NCBI GenBank assembly: GCA_038239305.1
Contig: JBBSEW010000054.1
Coordinates: 1-27,269 of the forward strand
DNA: 27,269 nucleotides
DNA from: JALYUA01 sp038239305
GTDB taxonomy: Bacteria > Acidobacteriota > Thermoanaerobaculia > UBA5066 > Gp7-AA6
Direction of reading: 5' to 3'
The notes under the pieces were generated by a model. That model was not told the origin of the DNA. It made no database searches and was given only the letters and a program-made list of their open reading frames with translations. Position 1 is the stretch's first letter, and every line of letters begins with the position of its first letter. This document shows, piece after piece, positions 6,273-14,787 of the stretch. The position numbers and the translations under genes were made by a program.

Positions 6273-7772
6273 ATGTCTCCGCTGCCGAAGAGGATCCTGA
6301 TCGCCAATCGCGGGGAGATCGCCGTCCGTATCGCCCGCACCGCGCGGGAAATGGGAATCGATCCGGTCGGGGTTTTCGCCTCAGGGGATTCGGGGGCTTT
6401 TCACCGGCGCGCGATGTCGCAATCCCTCGATCTCGGGCCCGGTCCGGCGTACCTCGACTCGGGCCGCATCCTCGAAGCCGCCCGGGCTGCCGGAGCGGAT
6501 GCCATCCATCCCGGTTACGGATTCCTCTCGGAAAACGCCGCGTTCGCCCGGGCCGTGACCGCCGCCGGGCTTCTCTGGATCGGGCCCTCGCCCGATTCGA
6601 TCGAGAAAATGGGCGGAAAGCTCGCGGCGCGGGCGAGGATGCGCGAGGCGGGCGTGCCCGTCGTCCCCGGCTCGGACGGTTCCCCGGGCGAAGCCGACTC
6701 GGGCGCGGAGCTCGCGCGCCGGGCGGCGCAAATGGGATTCCCGGTCCTCGTCAAAGCTTCCTCGGGAGGCGGCGGGAAGGGAATGGTCCGTGTCGATCGG
6801 ATCGAAGATCTCGCGGAGGCGCTCTCGGAGACGAGGCGCGTCGCGGAGGCGGCGTTCGGCGGCGGACGCGTGTACTTCGAAAAGCTCTTCGAGCGGCCGC
6901 GGCATGTCGAGGTCCAGGTCTTCGGCGACTCGCTTGGCCACATCGTCCATCTCTTCGAGCGCGACTGCAGCGTCCAGAGGCGGCACCAGAAGGTGGTCGA
7001 GGAGACGCCGAGCCCGGCACTCGACGACCGCCTGCGCGAAGCGATGGGTCGCGCCGCGGTCGAAGCGGCCCGGGCGGTCGAGTATGTCGGCGCCGGGACG
7101 GTCGAATTCCTGCTCGACGAGCGAGGGAGCTTCCATTTCCTCGAGATGAACACGAGGCTTCAGGTCGAGCACCCGATCACGGAGGAGACGCTCGGCATCG
7201 AGCTCGTCCGCGCGCAGATCGAGATCGCCGCGGGTGCCGCGTTGCCCCGTGCGTGGCAGGACGGCTCGCTCTCGCCCCGCGGCCATGCCATCGAGCTGCG
7301 GCTCTACGCGGAGGACCCGTTCGAGTTCCTGCCGCGGACGGGACGGATCCTCGCCTGGGAGGAGCCGTCCGGCCCCGGGATCCGCGTGGATGCCGGCGTC
7401 GGCACGGGCTCCGTGGTCGGAGTCGACTACGACCCGCTGCTCGCGAAGCTCGTCGTATCCGCATCGAGCCGCGAGGCAGCGATCGCGCGCGCGCGCCGCG
7501 CCGTCTCCGAGTGGATCGTGCTCGGAGTCGAGACGAACGGGCGGCTTCTCGCGGCGGTCCTCGACTCTGCGGCTTTCCAGTCGGGAAAGTACGCCACCGA
7601 CCTGATCGCCTCCCTGGACCGCCCGCGAGAGGGCGAGCCTCCCGATGCGGCTTGGATCGCGGCGGCGTCGGCGCTCGAAGCTCCGGAGCCCGCGTCCGAA
7701 ACGGGCACGGGGACTTCCCGCGGACCGGAGGACCCCTGGCAGGTCCGCTCCGGATGGCGGCCCGGCGCGTGA
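6273..7772 (+). CDS. Biotin carboxylase subunit of methylcrotonyl-CoA carboxylase (alpha, N-terminal part)
   Basis: The 499-residue ATP-grasp enzyme carboxylates biotin using ATP and bicarbonate. RILIANRGEIAVRI (7-20) opens the biotin carboxylase N domain. HPGYGFLSEN (79-88), the glycine-rich ATP lid SSGGGGKGM (163-171), ERDCSVQRRHQKVVEE (229-244) and the catalytic EMNTRLQVEHP (291-301) all match the family. It is longer than AccC (about 450). Its tail ends DPWQVRSGWRPGA, which resembles the start of the BT linker of fused MCC alpha subunits. The stop then falls where fused proteins continue, and the carrier domain follows in another frame. The partner beta subunit is LiuB. The pathway context favours MCC, though acetyl- or propionyl-CoA carboxylase use cannot be excluded. 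Confidence 0.93.
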   Translation: MSPLPKRILIANRGEIAVRIARTAREMGIDPVGVFASGDSGAFHRRAMSQSLDLGPGPAYLDSGRILEAARAAGADAIHPGYGFLSENAAFARAVTAAGLLWIGPSPDSIEKMGGKLAARARMREAGVPVVPGSDGSPGEADSGAELARRAAQMGFPVLVKASSGGGGKGMVRVDRIEDLAEALSETRRVAEAAFGGGRVYFEKLFERPRHVEVQVFGDSLGHIVHLFERDCSVQRRHQKVVEETPSPALDDRLREAMGRAAVEAARAVEYVGAGTVEFLLDERGSFHFLEMNTRLQVEHPITEETLGIELVRAQIEIAAGAALPRAWQDGSLSPRGHAIELRLYAEDPFEFLPRTGRILAWEEPSGPGIRVDAGVGTGSVVGVDYDPLLAKLVVSASSREAAIARARRAVSEWIVLGVETNGRLLAAVLDSAAFQSGKYATDLIASLDRPREGEPPDAAWIAAASALEAPEPASETGTGTSRGPEDPWQVRSGWRPGA

Positions 7773-8284
7773 AGATCGAGCTCGAAGGCGGCCGCGGGGA
7801 ACAGCCGGTCAGCCAGGACGGGACGGCCGGCCGGGCGGTCCGGGATGTCCGCGTGGGCGCGACGGACGCCGTTCTCGACGGACGATTGGTCCCGGCGAGG
7901 GTGCTCCGAGAGGAAGGAGCGGTTACCGCAGTCGAGATCGAGGGGGTGTCGATTCCGGTCCGGACCGCCCGCGAGAGGAACCGGGTCTTCGTGTGGTGCG
8001 GAGGACGGACCTACGAATTCCACAAGGCAGAAGCCGCGTCGTCGCGGGCCGTCCGGCATTCAGCGCACGCGGGCGGCCTGCTTTCGCCGATGCCGGGCCG
8101 CGTGCGGAAGCTTCTCGTCGCCGAGGGGGACGCCGTCGTGCGCGGCCAGATTCTCCTCGTCCTCGAGGCCATGAAGATGGAGCACGCCATCCGCTCCCCC
8201 CGGGACGGCCGTGTCGGCAGCCTCCCGTTCCAGGAAGGAGACCTCGTCGAAGCCGGAGTTCCCGTCGCGGAAATCCTCGAGTAG
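7754..8284 (+). CDS. Biotin carboxyl carrier protein (C-terminal part of split MCC alpha subunit)
   Basis: The 176-residue protein has a beta-rich N-terminal half like the BT domain of MCC/PCC alpha chains and a C-terminal biotinyl domain at about 107-176. The biotin-acceptor lysine is Lys141 in LEAMKMEHAI, and SPMPGRV marks the start of the domain. The ATG at 7754 overlaps the biotin carboxylase gene by 19 bp; a GTG at 7769 would give a 4-bp GTGA overlap and is equally plausible. The reading frame differs by one base from the upstream gene, so this is either a true gene split with translational coupling or an indel in a formerly fused gene. BirA at 13998 would attach the biotin. Confidence 0.9.
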   Translation: MAARRVKIELEGGRGEQPVSQDGTAGRAVRDVRVGATDAVLDGRLVPARVLREEGAVTAVEIEGVSIPVRTARERNRVFVWCGGRTYEFHKAEAASSRAVRHSAHAGGLLSPMPGRVRKLLVAEGDAVVRGQILLVLEAMKMEHAIRSPRDGRVGSLPFQEGDLVEAGVPVAEILE

Positions 8285-8350
8285 GCGAGAATTCCCAGGG
8301 ATTCCTCCTCTTCCTGTCATCGTCGTCCGATTCCGCGATCGTCCCATTCT

Positions 8351-8381
8351 TCGATCGCCCGATCACCCGATCACCCGATTC
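8351..8381. repeat. 8-bp periodic repeat upstream of HMG-CoA lyase
   Basis: The CCCGATCA unit is repeated and ends in GATTC; 8358-8381 is identical to 4925-4948. It is non-coding and lies 48 bp before the HMG-CoA lyase start. Confidence 0.7.
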
Positions 8382-8416
8382 GGCCATCCGCCACTCGCCA
8401 CCTCTTCGGGCAGCGA

Positions 8417-8422
8417 TATCCT
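8417..8422 (+). promoter_or_regulatory. -10-like TATCCT box before HMG-CoA lyase
   Basis: TATCCT ends 7 nt before the ATG at 8430. The interval contains no purine-rich ribosome site, consistent with a leaderless start. No -35 is visible. Confidence 0.3.
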
Positions 8423-8429
8423 CCTCATT

Positions 8430-9371
8430 ATGGACACTGAGGAATACGCGCTCCGCCGCCCGGCTCTTCCGGAACGGGTGTTCGTGTACGAGGTGGGCCC
8501 CCGGGACGGCCTCCAGAACGAGCCGGAGACGCTGCCGGTGGAAGCCCGGGTCGAGTTCATCGACCTCCTGACCGAGTCGGGGCTCAAGGCGATCGAGGTG
8601 GGATCGTTCGTTTCGCCCAAAGCCATCCCTCAGCTCGCCGACACCGAAGAGGTCTACCGGCGCATTCACCGGGGGAGCGGAACCCGTTACACCGCGCTGG
8701 TTCCGAACGAGCGGGGTCTCGAGCGCGCGATCTCCGCCGGAGTTCGGGAGATCGCGGTTTTCACGGCGGCTTCCGAAGCGTTCAACCAGCACAACATTCA
8801 CGCCGGGATCGACGAATCGATCGAGCGCTTCCGGCCGGTCGTGGCGCGGGCGCAGGAGGAGAAAATCCGAGTCCGGGGCTACGTCTCGACCGTGTTCGGC
8901 TGCCCCTACGAAGGGCGGGTCGAGCCGGACGCCGTCCGGGAGGTCGTCCACAAGCTTCTCGACCTTTCGGTCGACGAGATCTCGCTCGGCGACACGATCG
9001 GCGTCGCGACCCCTGCCGGAGTGTTCGACGTTGTCGAGGCGCTGTACGACTCCGGCATTTCGCGCGGGGTCCTGGCCCTCCACTTCCACGACACCCGGGG
9101 AACGGCTCTCGCGAACGTTTACGCGGGCCTGCAGTGCGGGATTGCGACCTACGACTCGTCCGCGGGAGGGCTCGGCGGCTGTCCCTACGCTCCCGGCGCC
9201 GCCGGAAACCTCGCGACGGAGGATCTTCTCTACATGCTCGAGGGTCTCGGGATCGAAACGGGGGTCGCCCTGCCCCGCGTGGTCGCGGCCTCCCGCGCGC
9301 TCGCGAAGTCCCTGGGCCGCCGTCCTCCGGGCCGCTACCTCGCCGCCGAATGGGGAACGGAGGCGGTCTGA
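8430..9371 (+). CDS. liuE: Hydroxymethylglutaryl-CoA lyase
   Basis: The 313-residue TIM-barrel enzyme splits HMG-CoA into acetoacetate and acetyl-CoA, the last step of the leucine route encoded here. GPRDGLQNE (23-31) carries the catalytic Arg and Asp. LHFHDT (217-222) supplies the two metal-binding histidines. The HMG-CoA lyase signature GGLGGCPYAPGAAGN (246-260) includes the active-site Cys251 and separates it from isopropylmalate/homocitrate synthases. The ATG at 8430 is the first sensible start in frame; upstream codons lie in the periodic repeat. The gene is separated from the carrier-protein gene by 145 bp and probably has its own promoter. Confidence 0.95.
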   Translation: MDTEEYALRRPALPERVFVYEVGPRDGLQNEPETLPVEARVEFIDLLTESGLKAIEVGSFVSPKAIPQLADTEEVYRRIHRGSGTRYTALVPNERGLERAISAGVREIAVFTAASEAFNQHNIHAGIDESIERFRPVVARAQEEKIRVRGYVSTVFGCPYEGRVEPDAVREVVHKLLDLSVDEISLGDTIGVATPAGVFDVVEALYDSGISRGVLALHFHDTRGTALANVYAGLQCGIATYDSSAGGLGGCPYAPGAAGNLATEDLLYMLEGLGIETGVALPRVVAASRALAKSLGRRPPGRYLAAEWGTEAV

Positions 9372-9407
9372 TCCGGCCTTCCATCGGCTTTCGCCCCCCG
9401 GTTTCGA

Positions 9408-9436
9408 TTGACAGACTCCCGGACGACGTGTAAGTT
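9408..9436 (+). promoter_or_regulatory. Sigma70-like promoter for the response regulator
   Basis: TTGACA (9408-9413) is a perfect -35, followed after exactly 17 bp by TAAGTT (9431-9436), a weak -10. Transcription would start about 15-20 bp before the ATG at 9459. Confidence 0.5.
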
Positions 9437-9458
9437 TTTGACGGAACACCGCTTAAGC

Positions 9459-11135
9459 ATGGCAAAGAAAATCCTCCTGGCCGACGACAGCCTGACCATT
9501 CAAAAGGTGGTCGAGCTGACGTTTTCGGACAGCGACTACTCACTCGTCTGCGTTTCCAACGGGCAGTTGGCCCTCGATCGCGTCCGGAGCGATCGTCCCG
9601 ACCTGATCCTGGCCGACGTGGTCATGCCGGAAAAGAACGGCTACGAGGTCTGCGAAGCCATTAAGGGCGACCCGGCCACGGCCCGGATTCCGGTGGTTCT
9701 TCTCTCCGGAACGTTCGAGCCTTTCGACCGGGCGCGGGCCGAGAGGATCGGCGCCGACGCCATTGTCCCCAAGCCCTTCGATTCCCAGCAGCTTCTCGCC
9801 CAGGTCGAAGCGCTTATCGCGAAGGCGCCCCCGGCTCCGGACAAGGATCGCGAACCGGCAGCCATGCCCCAAACCACCGCCGCGATCGCGATACCTCCGC
9901 CCACGCCCGCCCGTCCCCCTTCCGGCGGAATGGCGGGGCACGCCACCACAGGCCATTCCGACGAGGCGCCGTTTGACGTCGGCTTCTCGGCGGAGGACTT
10001 CACGGCCGCCGTTCGGCTGCCGGCTCCGCGCGGGGGGGTCGATCCGTTCGAGGAAGAGTACGGCCGCGGGGACGTCGAATCCGCGATCGAGGCATTCGAG
10101 AAAGCCCATCCGAAATTCGGGCTCGGGTCCCGGCTCGATTCCGCTCCGGACCTGGCGGACGCGCCGCTTGAGCGCGGCGAGTCCGGTCGAAACGACCGGA
10201 GCGAGTCGGCTCGAAACGACGCGAGCGAATCCGTCCGAGACGAGCCAGACGAGCCGAAGCTGCGCGAGGACGATTTTTCTTTCCGCCGCGAAGAGCCGGC
10301 GCGCGATCCGCAGTGGCTGCGCGACGAGCCCGAGAGAGAGAAGGGCCTGTTTGCGCCCCTCGCGGAGAAGCCGGCGGCGCCGCTCGACTTCGGTTCCACC
10401 TCGCACGAAGATGCCGCGACGGTCGCGCTGCGCCGGTCCGATTTCCCGGTGCGGGCGGACGAAATGCCCACGATGGAATTCCCGAGCTACGAGCGCCGTC
10501 CCTCCTCGAAAACGGAGGACCCCGGTCTCGATTCTCCTCGCGGCTGGATGGATACCGCGCCCGCTTCCCGGCCCTCGACGATGGAGATCTCGGCGCAGGA
10601 TGCCGACGCCTTGTTCGAGGTGGGGTCCCCCACGTCGATGCACGCGGGGGCTAGTGCGAATGCGAATGCGAATGAAAGCTCTGGCGCGAGTTCCGACGCC
10701 GACGCCGACGCCGACGCCGACGAGGGTCCGTCCGGGGGCTCGAAGTCGCCGGAGCCCGCCGGAAACGACGAGCGCACCCAGCGGATGGCCCTGAGCGGCC
10801 TCGCCGCGGTCCCTCCTCCGGTCGACATGCCGATGGACCCGGAGCCGATGCCCGAAGAGGCTCGGGAGACTACGCCCGAATCGGTTTCCGGAGAGATCGA
10901 GATGCTCGCGCAGCGCTCTTCGATTCCGGAGCTAACGCAGATGCTTTCGAACGTGCGGAACACGGGTGACGGAGCGGCCGAAATGTCCGACGAGCAGCTC
11001 GACCGTCTCGCCGCCAGGGTCGTTGAAAAACTGTCGGACCGGATCGTCCGCGAGATCGCCTGGGAAGTGATCCCCGACATGGCCGAGATCGTCATCAAGC
11101 AGCGGATCAAAGAGCTCGAGAGCGGCGCGGAGTAG
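9459..11135 (+). CDS. Response regulator with long repeat-rich linker and conserved C-terminal helix domain
   Basis: The 558-residue protein has an N-terminal receiver domain (1-120) with acidic pair Asp9/Asp10, phospho-acceptor Asp53 (LADVVMPEKNGYE), Ser83 and Lys105 (PKPFD). Residues 125-480 are a low-complexity Pro/Ala/acidic linker with peptide repeats (SESARND-like, Ala-Asn and Ala-Asp runs). The last 65 residues are helical and include DEQLDRLAARVVEKLSDRI and AWEVIPDMAEIVI, a tail I recall from regulators of delta-proteobacterial and acidobacterial type, where it is linked to gliding or polarity proteins. No DNA-binding domain is visible, so output is probably by protein contact. The ATG at 9459 starts MAKKILLADD. 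No cognate kinase is adjacent. Confidence 0.88.
   Translation: MAKKILLADDSLTIQKVVELTFSDSDYSLVCVSNGQLALDRVRSDRPDLILADVVMPEKNGYEVCEAIKGDPATARIPVVLLSGTFEPFDRARAERIGADAIVPKPFDSQQLLAQVEALIAKAPPAPDKDREPAAMPQTTAAIAIPPPTPARPPSGGMAGHATTGHSDEAPFDVGFSAEDFTAAVRLPAPRGGVDPFEEEYGRGDVESAIEAFEKAHPKFGLGSRLDSAPDLADAPLERGESGRNDRSESARNDASESVRDEPDEPKLREDDFSFRREEPARDPQWLRDEPEREKGLFAPLAEKPAAPLDFGSTSHEDAATVALRRSDFPVRADEMPTMEFPSYERRPSSKTEDPGLDSPRGWMDTAPASRPSTMEISAQDADALFEVGSPTSMHAGASANANANESSGASSDADADADADEGPSGGSKSPEPAGNDERTQRMALSGLAAVPPPVDMPMDPEPMPEEARETTPESVSGEIEMLAQRSSIPELTQMLSNVRNTGDGAAEMSDEQLDRLAARVVEKLSDRIVREIAWEVIPDMAEIVIKQRIKELESGAE
10177..10248. repeat. 24-bp coding minisatellite in the response-regulator linker
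   Basis: Three 24-bp units beginning at 10177, 10201 and 10225 encode ESGRND/ESARND/ESVRDE-like octapeptides. The period is a multiple of three, so copy-number change would keep the frame. Confidence 0.6.
10656..10718. repeat. Hexanucleotide microsatellites in the response-regulator linker
   Basis: GCGAAT occurs three times in tandem (10656-10673, Ala-Asn) and GACGCC four times (10695-10718, Asp-Ala). Both are in-frame, in a region with no predicted fold. Confidence 0.7.
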
Positions 11136-11328
11136 ACCCGCTTTCCTCCGGGAGCGCTTCCCGCGCGGACGGCTGAGACGCTCGCCCCGGAGGGGGACGG
11201 GGAAGAACCGGCCGGATTCGGCGATACCCACCGGATCGCCTGCCCGGCGGCCCACAGGTAGAATCCCCCGGTGTTCGATTTTGCCGGCTCCCGGTCTTTC
11301 CGCGGGACGAGACAACGGAGCCTTGCCG

Positions 11329-14001
11329 ATGCCTGAGAATCTCTCGCCCGTGGAGCCGGAAGACTCCGCCCGCAAGCTCCCGAAGACGTTCGACCCCGCT
11401 TCTTTCGAAGGCCGGTGGTACTCCCTCTGGGAATCGGAGGGTCGTTTCCAGCCGAACGGTCCGGACGGCTCTCCGCGGTTCGTGATGGTGATTCCGCCCC
11501 CGAACGTGACGGGCAAGCTCCATATCGGTCATGCATACGGCCGGACCGTCGAAGACATCCTCGCGCGATGGAAACGGATGCTCGGGCTGCGCGTGCTCTG
11601 GGTGCCGGGCACCGACCACGCGGGTATCGCCACCCAGATGGTGATGGAGCGGCAACTCGCGAAGCAGGGGCTCGACCGCCGCACGATGGGCCGGGAGAAA
11701 TTCATCGATCGCGTGTGGGACTGGAAACGCGAGGCGAAGGACACGATCCAGTCGCAGATGCGGAAGCTCGGCTGCTCTCCAGACTGGACGCGCGAGCGCT
11801 TCACGCTCGATCCTGATCTCTCCCGCGCCGTTCGCCACACCTTCGTGCGGCTCTACGAGGAAGGCCTCATCTACCGGGGCCGGTACGTCGTCAACTGGTG
11901 CCCCCGCTGCGAGACCGCCGTGTCGGACCTGGAGGTCGTCCACCGGGAGGCGGAGGGGTCTCTCTACAAGATCCGCTACGACGTCGCCGGCATCCCGTCC
12001 GGTGCGGTCGTGGCGACGACACGCCCCGAGACGATGCTCGGGGACACGGCGCTGGCCATCCACCCGGACGATCCGAAGACGGCGAAGCTGCGCGGCCGGA
12101 CGGCGACCCTTCCGCTCGTCGGGAGGGAGATCCCGATCGTCGAGGACGCGATCCTGGTGGACCGGGAGTTCGGCACCGGCATCGTGAAAGTGACACCGGC
12201 GCACGACGCCAACGACTTCGCGGTCGGTCAGCGGCACGACCTGCCGGCGATCGTCGTGATCGGCCCCGACGGGAAGATGACGGCGGAGGCCGGAGAGTTC
12301 GCGGATCTCGATCGTTTCGAAGCGCGCAAGCGGGTCGTGGCGCGTCTCACGGAGGAGAACCGGCTCGTCGGGACCGAGGCGCACCGGATGTCCGTCGGTC
12401 ACTGCCAGCGCTGCGACACCGTGGTCGAGCCCTATCTCTCCGAGCAGTGGTTCGTGAAGATCCAGCCGCTGGCCGATCCCGCGATCCGCGCCGTCGAGGA
12501 CGGAACCGTGCGCTTCGTGCCGGAGTCATGGACGAAGACGTACTTCGAATGGATGAAGAACATCCACGACTGGTGCATCTCGCGGCAACTCTGGTGGGGA
12601 CATCGGATCCCCGCGTTCACGTGCCCCAACGGACACCTCACCGTGTCCGAGACGGATCCGCCCGAGTGCCCGGCCTGCGGCGCCTCTCCGCTCGTCCAGG
12701 ATCCGGACGTTCTCGACACGTGGTTCTCCTCGCAGCTCTGGCCATTCTCCGTGTTCGGATGGCCGGAGAAAACGAAGGACTTCGAGCAGTTCTACCCGAC
12801 GGACGTGCTCGTGACGGGCTACGACATCCTGTTCTTCTGGGTGGCGCGGATGATCATGGCTGGTCTGCATTTCACGGGCGTGGCGCCGTTTTCGACCGTT
12901 CACCTGCACGGCCTGGTGCGGATCGGCGGCGAGAAGATGTCGAAGACGAAGGGGAACGTGATCGATCCGCTCGAGGCGATTGCGGAGTTCGGCGCGGACG
13001 CCGTGCGGTTCACGCTTGCGAGCGCCGCCTCGTCGGGCGCCACCGTGTCCGTCGAGCGGGGCCGGATGTCGGGCTCGCGCAACTTCGCCACGAAAGTCTG
13101 GAACCTCGCGGGCTTTGCGCTCGGTCACATCGACGGGAGCCCGGAAGTCGGCGATCTCGCCTCCCGTGAACTCTCGGTGCCGGATCGCTGGATCCTCTCG
13201 CGTCTCTCGGGGGCAGCCCGGGCGGTCAACCGGCACCTGTCGGAGTTCCGGTTCGACGAAGCGGCGGGAGCGATCTATTCCTTCGTCTGGCACGAGCTCT
13301 GTGATGGATACGTCGAGATGGTCAAGCCGGTCCTGGCGGGACGCGAAGGCGACGACGCAGCGCGGGATACGGCGCGAGGCGTGCTCCGGCGCTGTCTCGA
13401 GGACTCCCTCGCGCTGTTGCATCCCATCATGCCCTTCATCACCGAGGAGATCTGGGAGAAGACGACGGGGCGCCGCGGAACGCTCATCGCGAGCCCCTTT
13501 CCGACCGGAGAAGGAATTCCGGTCGACGCCGACTCCGAGAAGACCGTCGAAGCCGTGCGCGAGATCGTGACACGCGTCCGCAACTTCCGGACCGAACGCG
13601 GCGCGGCGCCGAACGCGCCGGTGTCTCTCTGGATCGCGCCGGATTCTCCCGACCGGGAGCTCGCGGCGTCGCTCGAGCCGGTCTCGGGCCTGCTTCGGCA
13701 CCTCGCGCGGCTCGAGGACCTCCGCTTCGAAGCGCCGCCCGCAGATCCCGCCGCGGCGACACGCGACGTGGTCGCCGGAGTGGCCGTCGGCTTACGCGTG
13801 GCCGTGGCCGCGTCCACCGAAGCGGGGGAGAAGATGGACAGGGAGCTGGCCGCGCTCGACGAGGAGATCCCCGGACTGCGTGCAAAGCTGAACAACCCGG
13901 CGTACGTGGAAAAAGCGCCTCCGGCGGTCGTGGAAAAGACGCGCCGCCGGCTGCTCGAGCTCGAGAAGCGGCGGTCGGATCTTTCGGCGGGGCGCCGGTG
14001 A
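11329..14001 (+). CDS. valS: Valyl-tRNA synthetase
   Basis: The 890-residue class I synthetase charges tRNA-Val. PPPNVTGKLHIGHA (56-69) contains the HIGH motif and is diagnostic for ValRS. KMSKTKGN near 536-543 is the KMSKS loop, and the editing (CP1) domain lies between. The C terminus is a short coiled-coil tRNA-binding arm ending ELEKRRSDLSAGRR. GGAG lies 8 nt before the ATG at 11329. A TAGAAT at 11259-11264 may be the -10 of the long downstream gene run. The 193-bp upstream gap shows no T-box features that I can recognise. The stop overlaps the birA start (GTGA). Confidence 0.97.
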   Translation: MPENLSPVEPEDSARKLPKTFDPASFEGRWYSLWESEGRFQPNGPDGSPRFVMVIPPPNVTGKLHIGHAYGRTVEDILARWKRMLGLRVLWVPGTDHAGIATQMVMERQLAKQGLDRRTMGREKFIDRVWDWKREAKDTIQSQMRKLGCSPDWTRERFTLDPDLSRAVRHTFVRLYEEGLIYRGRYVVNWCPRCETAVSDLEVVHREAEGSLYKIRYDVAGIPSGAVVATTRPETMLGDTALAIHPDDPKTAKLRGRTATLPLVGREIPIVEDAILVDREFGTGIVKVTPAHDANDFAVGQRHDLPAIVVIGPDGKMTAEAGEFADLDRFEARKRVVARLTEENRLVGTEAHRMSVGHCQRCDTVVEPYLSEQWFVKIQPLADPAIRAVEDGTVRFVPESWTKTYFEWMKNIHDWCISRQLWWGHRIPAFTCPNGHLTVSETDPPECPACGASPLVQDPDVLDTWFSSQLWPFSVFGWPEKTKDFEQFYPTDVLVTGYDILFFWVARMIMAGLHFTGVAPFSTVHLHGLVRIGGEKMSKTKGNVIDPLEAIAEFGADAVRFTLASAASSGATVSVERGRMSGSRNFATKVWNLAGFALGHIDGSPEVGDLASRELSVPDRWILSRLSGAARAVNRHLSEFRFDEAAGAIYSFVWHELCDGYVEMVKPVLAGREGDDAARDTARGVLRRCLEDSLALLHPIMPFITEEIWEKTTGRRGTLIASPFPTGEGIPVDADSEKTVEAVREIVTRVRNFRTERGAAPNAPVSLWIAPDSPDRELAASLEPVSGLLRHLARLEDLRFEAPPADPAAATRDVVAGVAVGLRVAVAASTEAGEKMDRELAALDEEIPGLRAKLNNPAYVEKAPPAVVEKTRRRLLELEKRRSDLSAGRR

Positions 14002-14768
14002 TCGACTTCGCGGACGGATCGCTCGATTCGCGCACATGGCAAACGTTCCAGAACGTCGTGCTGCTCGCCGCGACTTCGTCCTCCAATGACCTCGCCTCCG
14101 AGCTCGTCGAAACGTATTTCACGGAGGAGGAAGTCCTGCCTCCCACGGTGATCGTCGCGGACGAACAGACGGCGGCTCGCGGCCGGAAGGGACGGTGGGC
14201 CGCGCCGGCGGGCGGCGGGCTGTACCTCACGTTCGTCCGGATGATCGCGGAAGGGGAGCCACTCTCTCTCGTTCCGCTCGCCGTCGGGCGCTGGGTCCGC
14301 GAAGCGCTCGCGGATCACGCTCAGCTGGATGCGTCGCTCAAGTGGCCGAACGACGTGTACGTCGGCTCCCGCAAGCTCGCCGGCATCCTGTCGGAGTCGC
14401 GAACCCAGGGCGACGAAACCTACGTCGCGGTCGGCATCGGCTTGAATGTCCGGGGCGATGCGGCCGCTCTCGGAGTCGAGAACGCGACCACGGTCGACGA
14501 GGAGACGGGGAGGAAGATCGGTCTCGCGTCTCTCCTCCAGGCGATCCTCGACCGCATCGATCGCGAGCTGTCGGCGCCCGACTGGCGGCAGGAAGTGGAG
14601 CTCTGGCAGCGCGTGTCTCTCCACCGCCCGGGGGATCCGCTCACGGTACGGCGGGACGGCAGCGAGCTTTCGGGCGAGTACCGGGGTCTGACGCCCGAGG
14701 GATTCCTGCGGCTCGCGACCTCCACCGGCGAGACGGTTCTCGCAACGGGCGAGCTCGCCCGTTGGTGA
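13998..14768 (+). CDS. birA: Biotin--[acetyl-CoA-carboxylase] ligase
   Basis: The 256-residue ligase activates biotin with ATP and attaches it to the lysine of biotin carrier proteins such as the one at 7754-8284. The biotinyl-AMP loop is ARGRKGRW (60-67), followed by KWPNDV (115-120) with the catalytic lysine, and KLAGILSE (126-133). A C-terminal SH3-like domain ends at ATGELARW. There is no N-terminal helix-turn-helix, so this is a monofunctional ligase without the repressor role of E. coli BirA. The GTG start overlaps the valS stop by 4 bp. It is followed by coaX, a frequent neighbour. Confidence 0.93.
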   Translation: MIDFADGSLDSRTWQTFQNVVLLAATSSSNDLASELVETYFTEEEVLPPTVIVADEQTAARGRKGRWAAPAGGGLYLTFVRMIAEGEPLSLVPLAVGRWVREALADHAQLDASLKWPNDVYVGSRKLAGILSESRTQGDETYVAVGIGLNVRGDAAALGVENATTVDEETGRKIGLASLLQAILDRIDRELSAPDWRQEVELWQRVSLHRPGDPLTVRRDGSELSGEYRGLTPEGFLRLATSTGETVLATGELARW

Positions 14769-14787
14769 GGGACGGAGATTCGAGGGC

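Noticed and set aside
6110..7753. Long plus-strand open frame leading into the biotin carrier gene
   Set aside because: It is arginine/glycine-rich shadow translation of the biotin carboxylase gene; only the part from about 7754 is real.
11136..11328. T-box leader upstream of valS
   Set aside because: No T-box consensus or terminator/antiterminator pair could be recognised; only a possible -10 box is seen.
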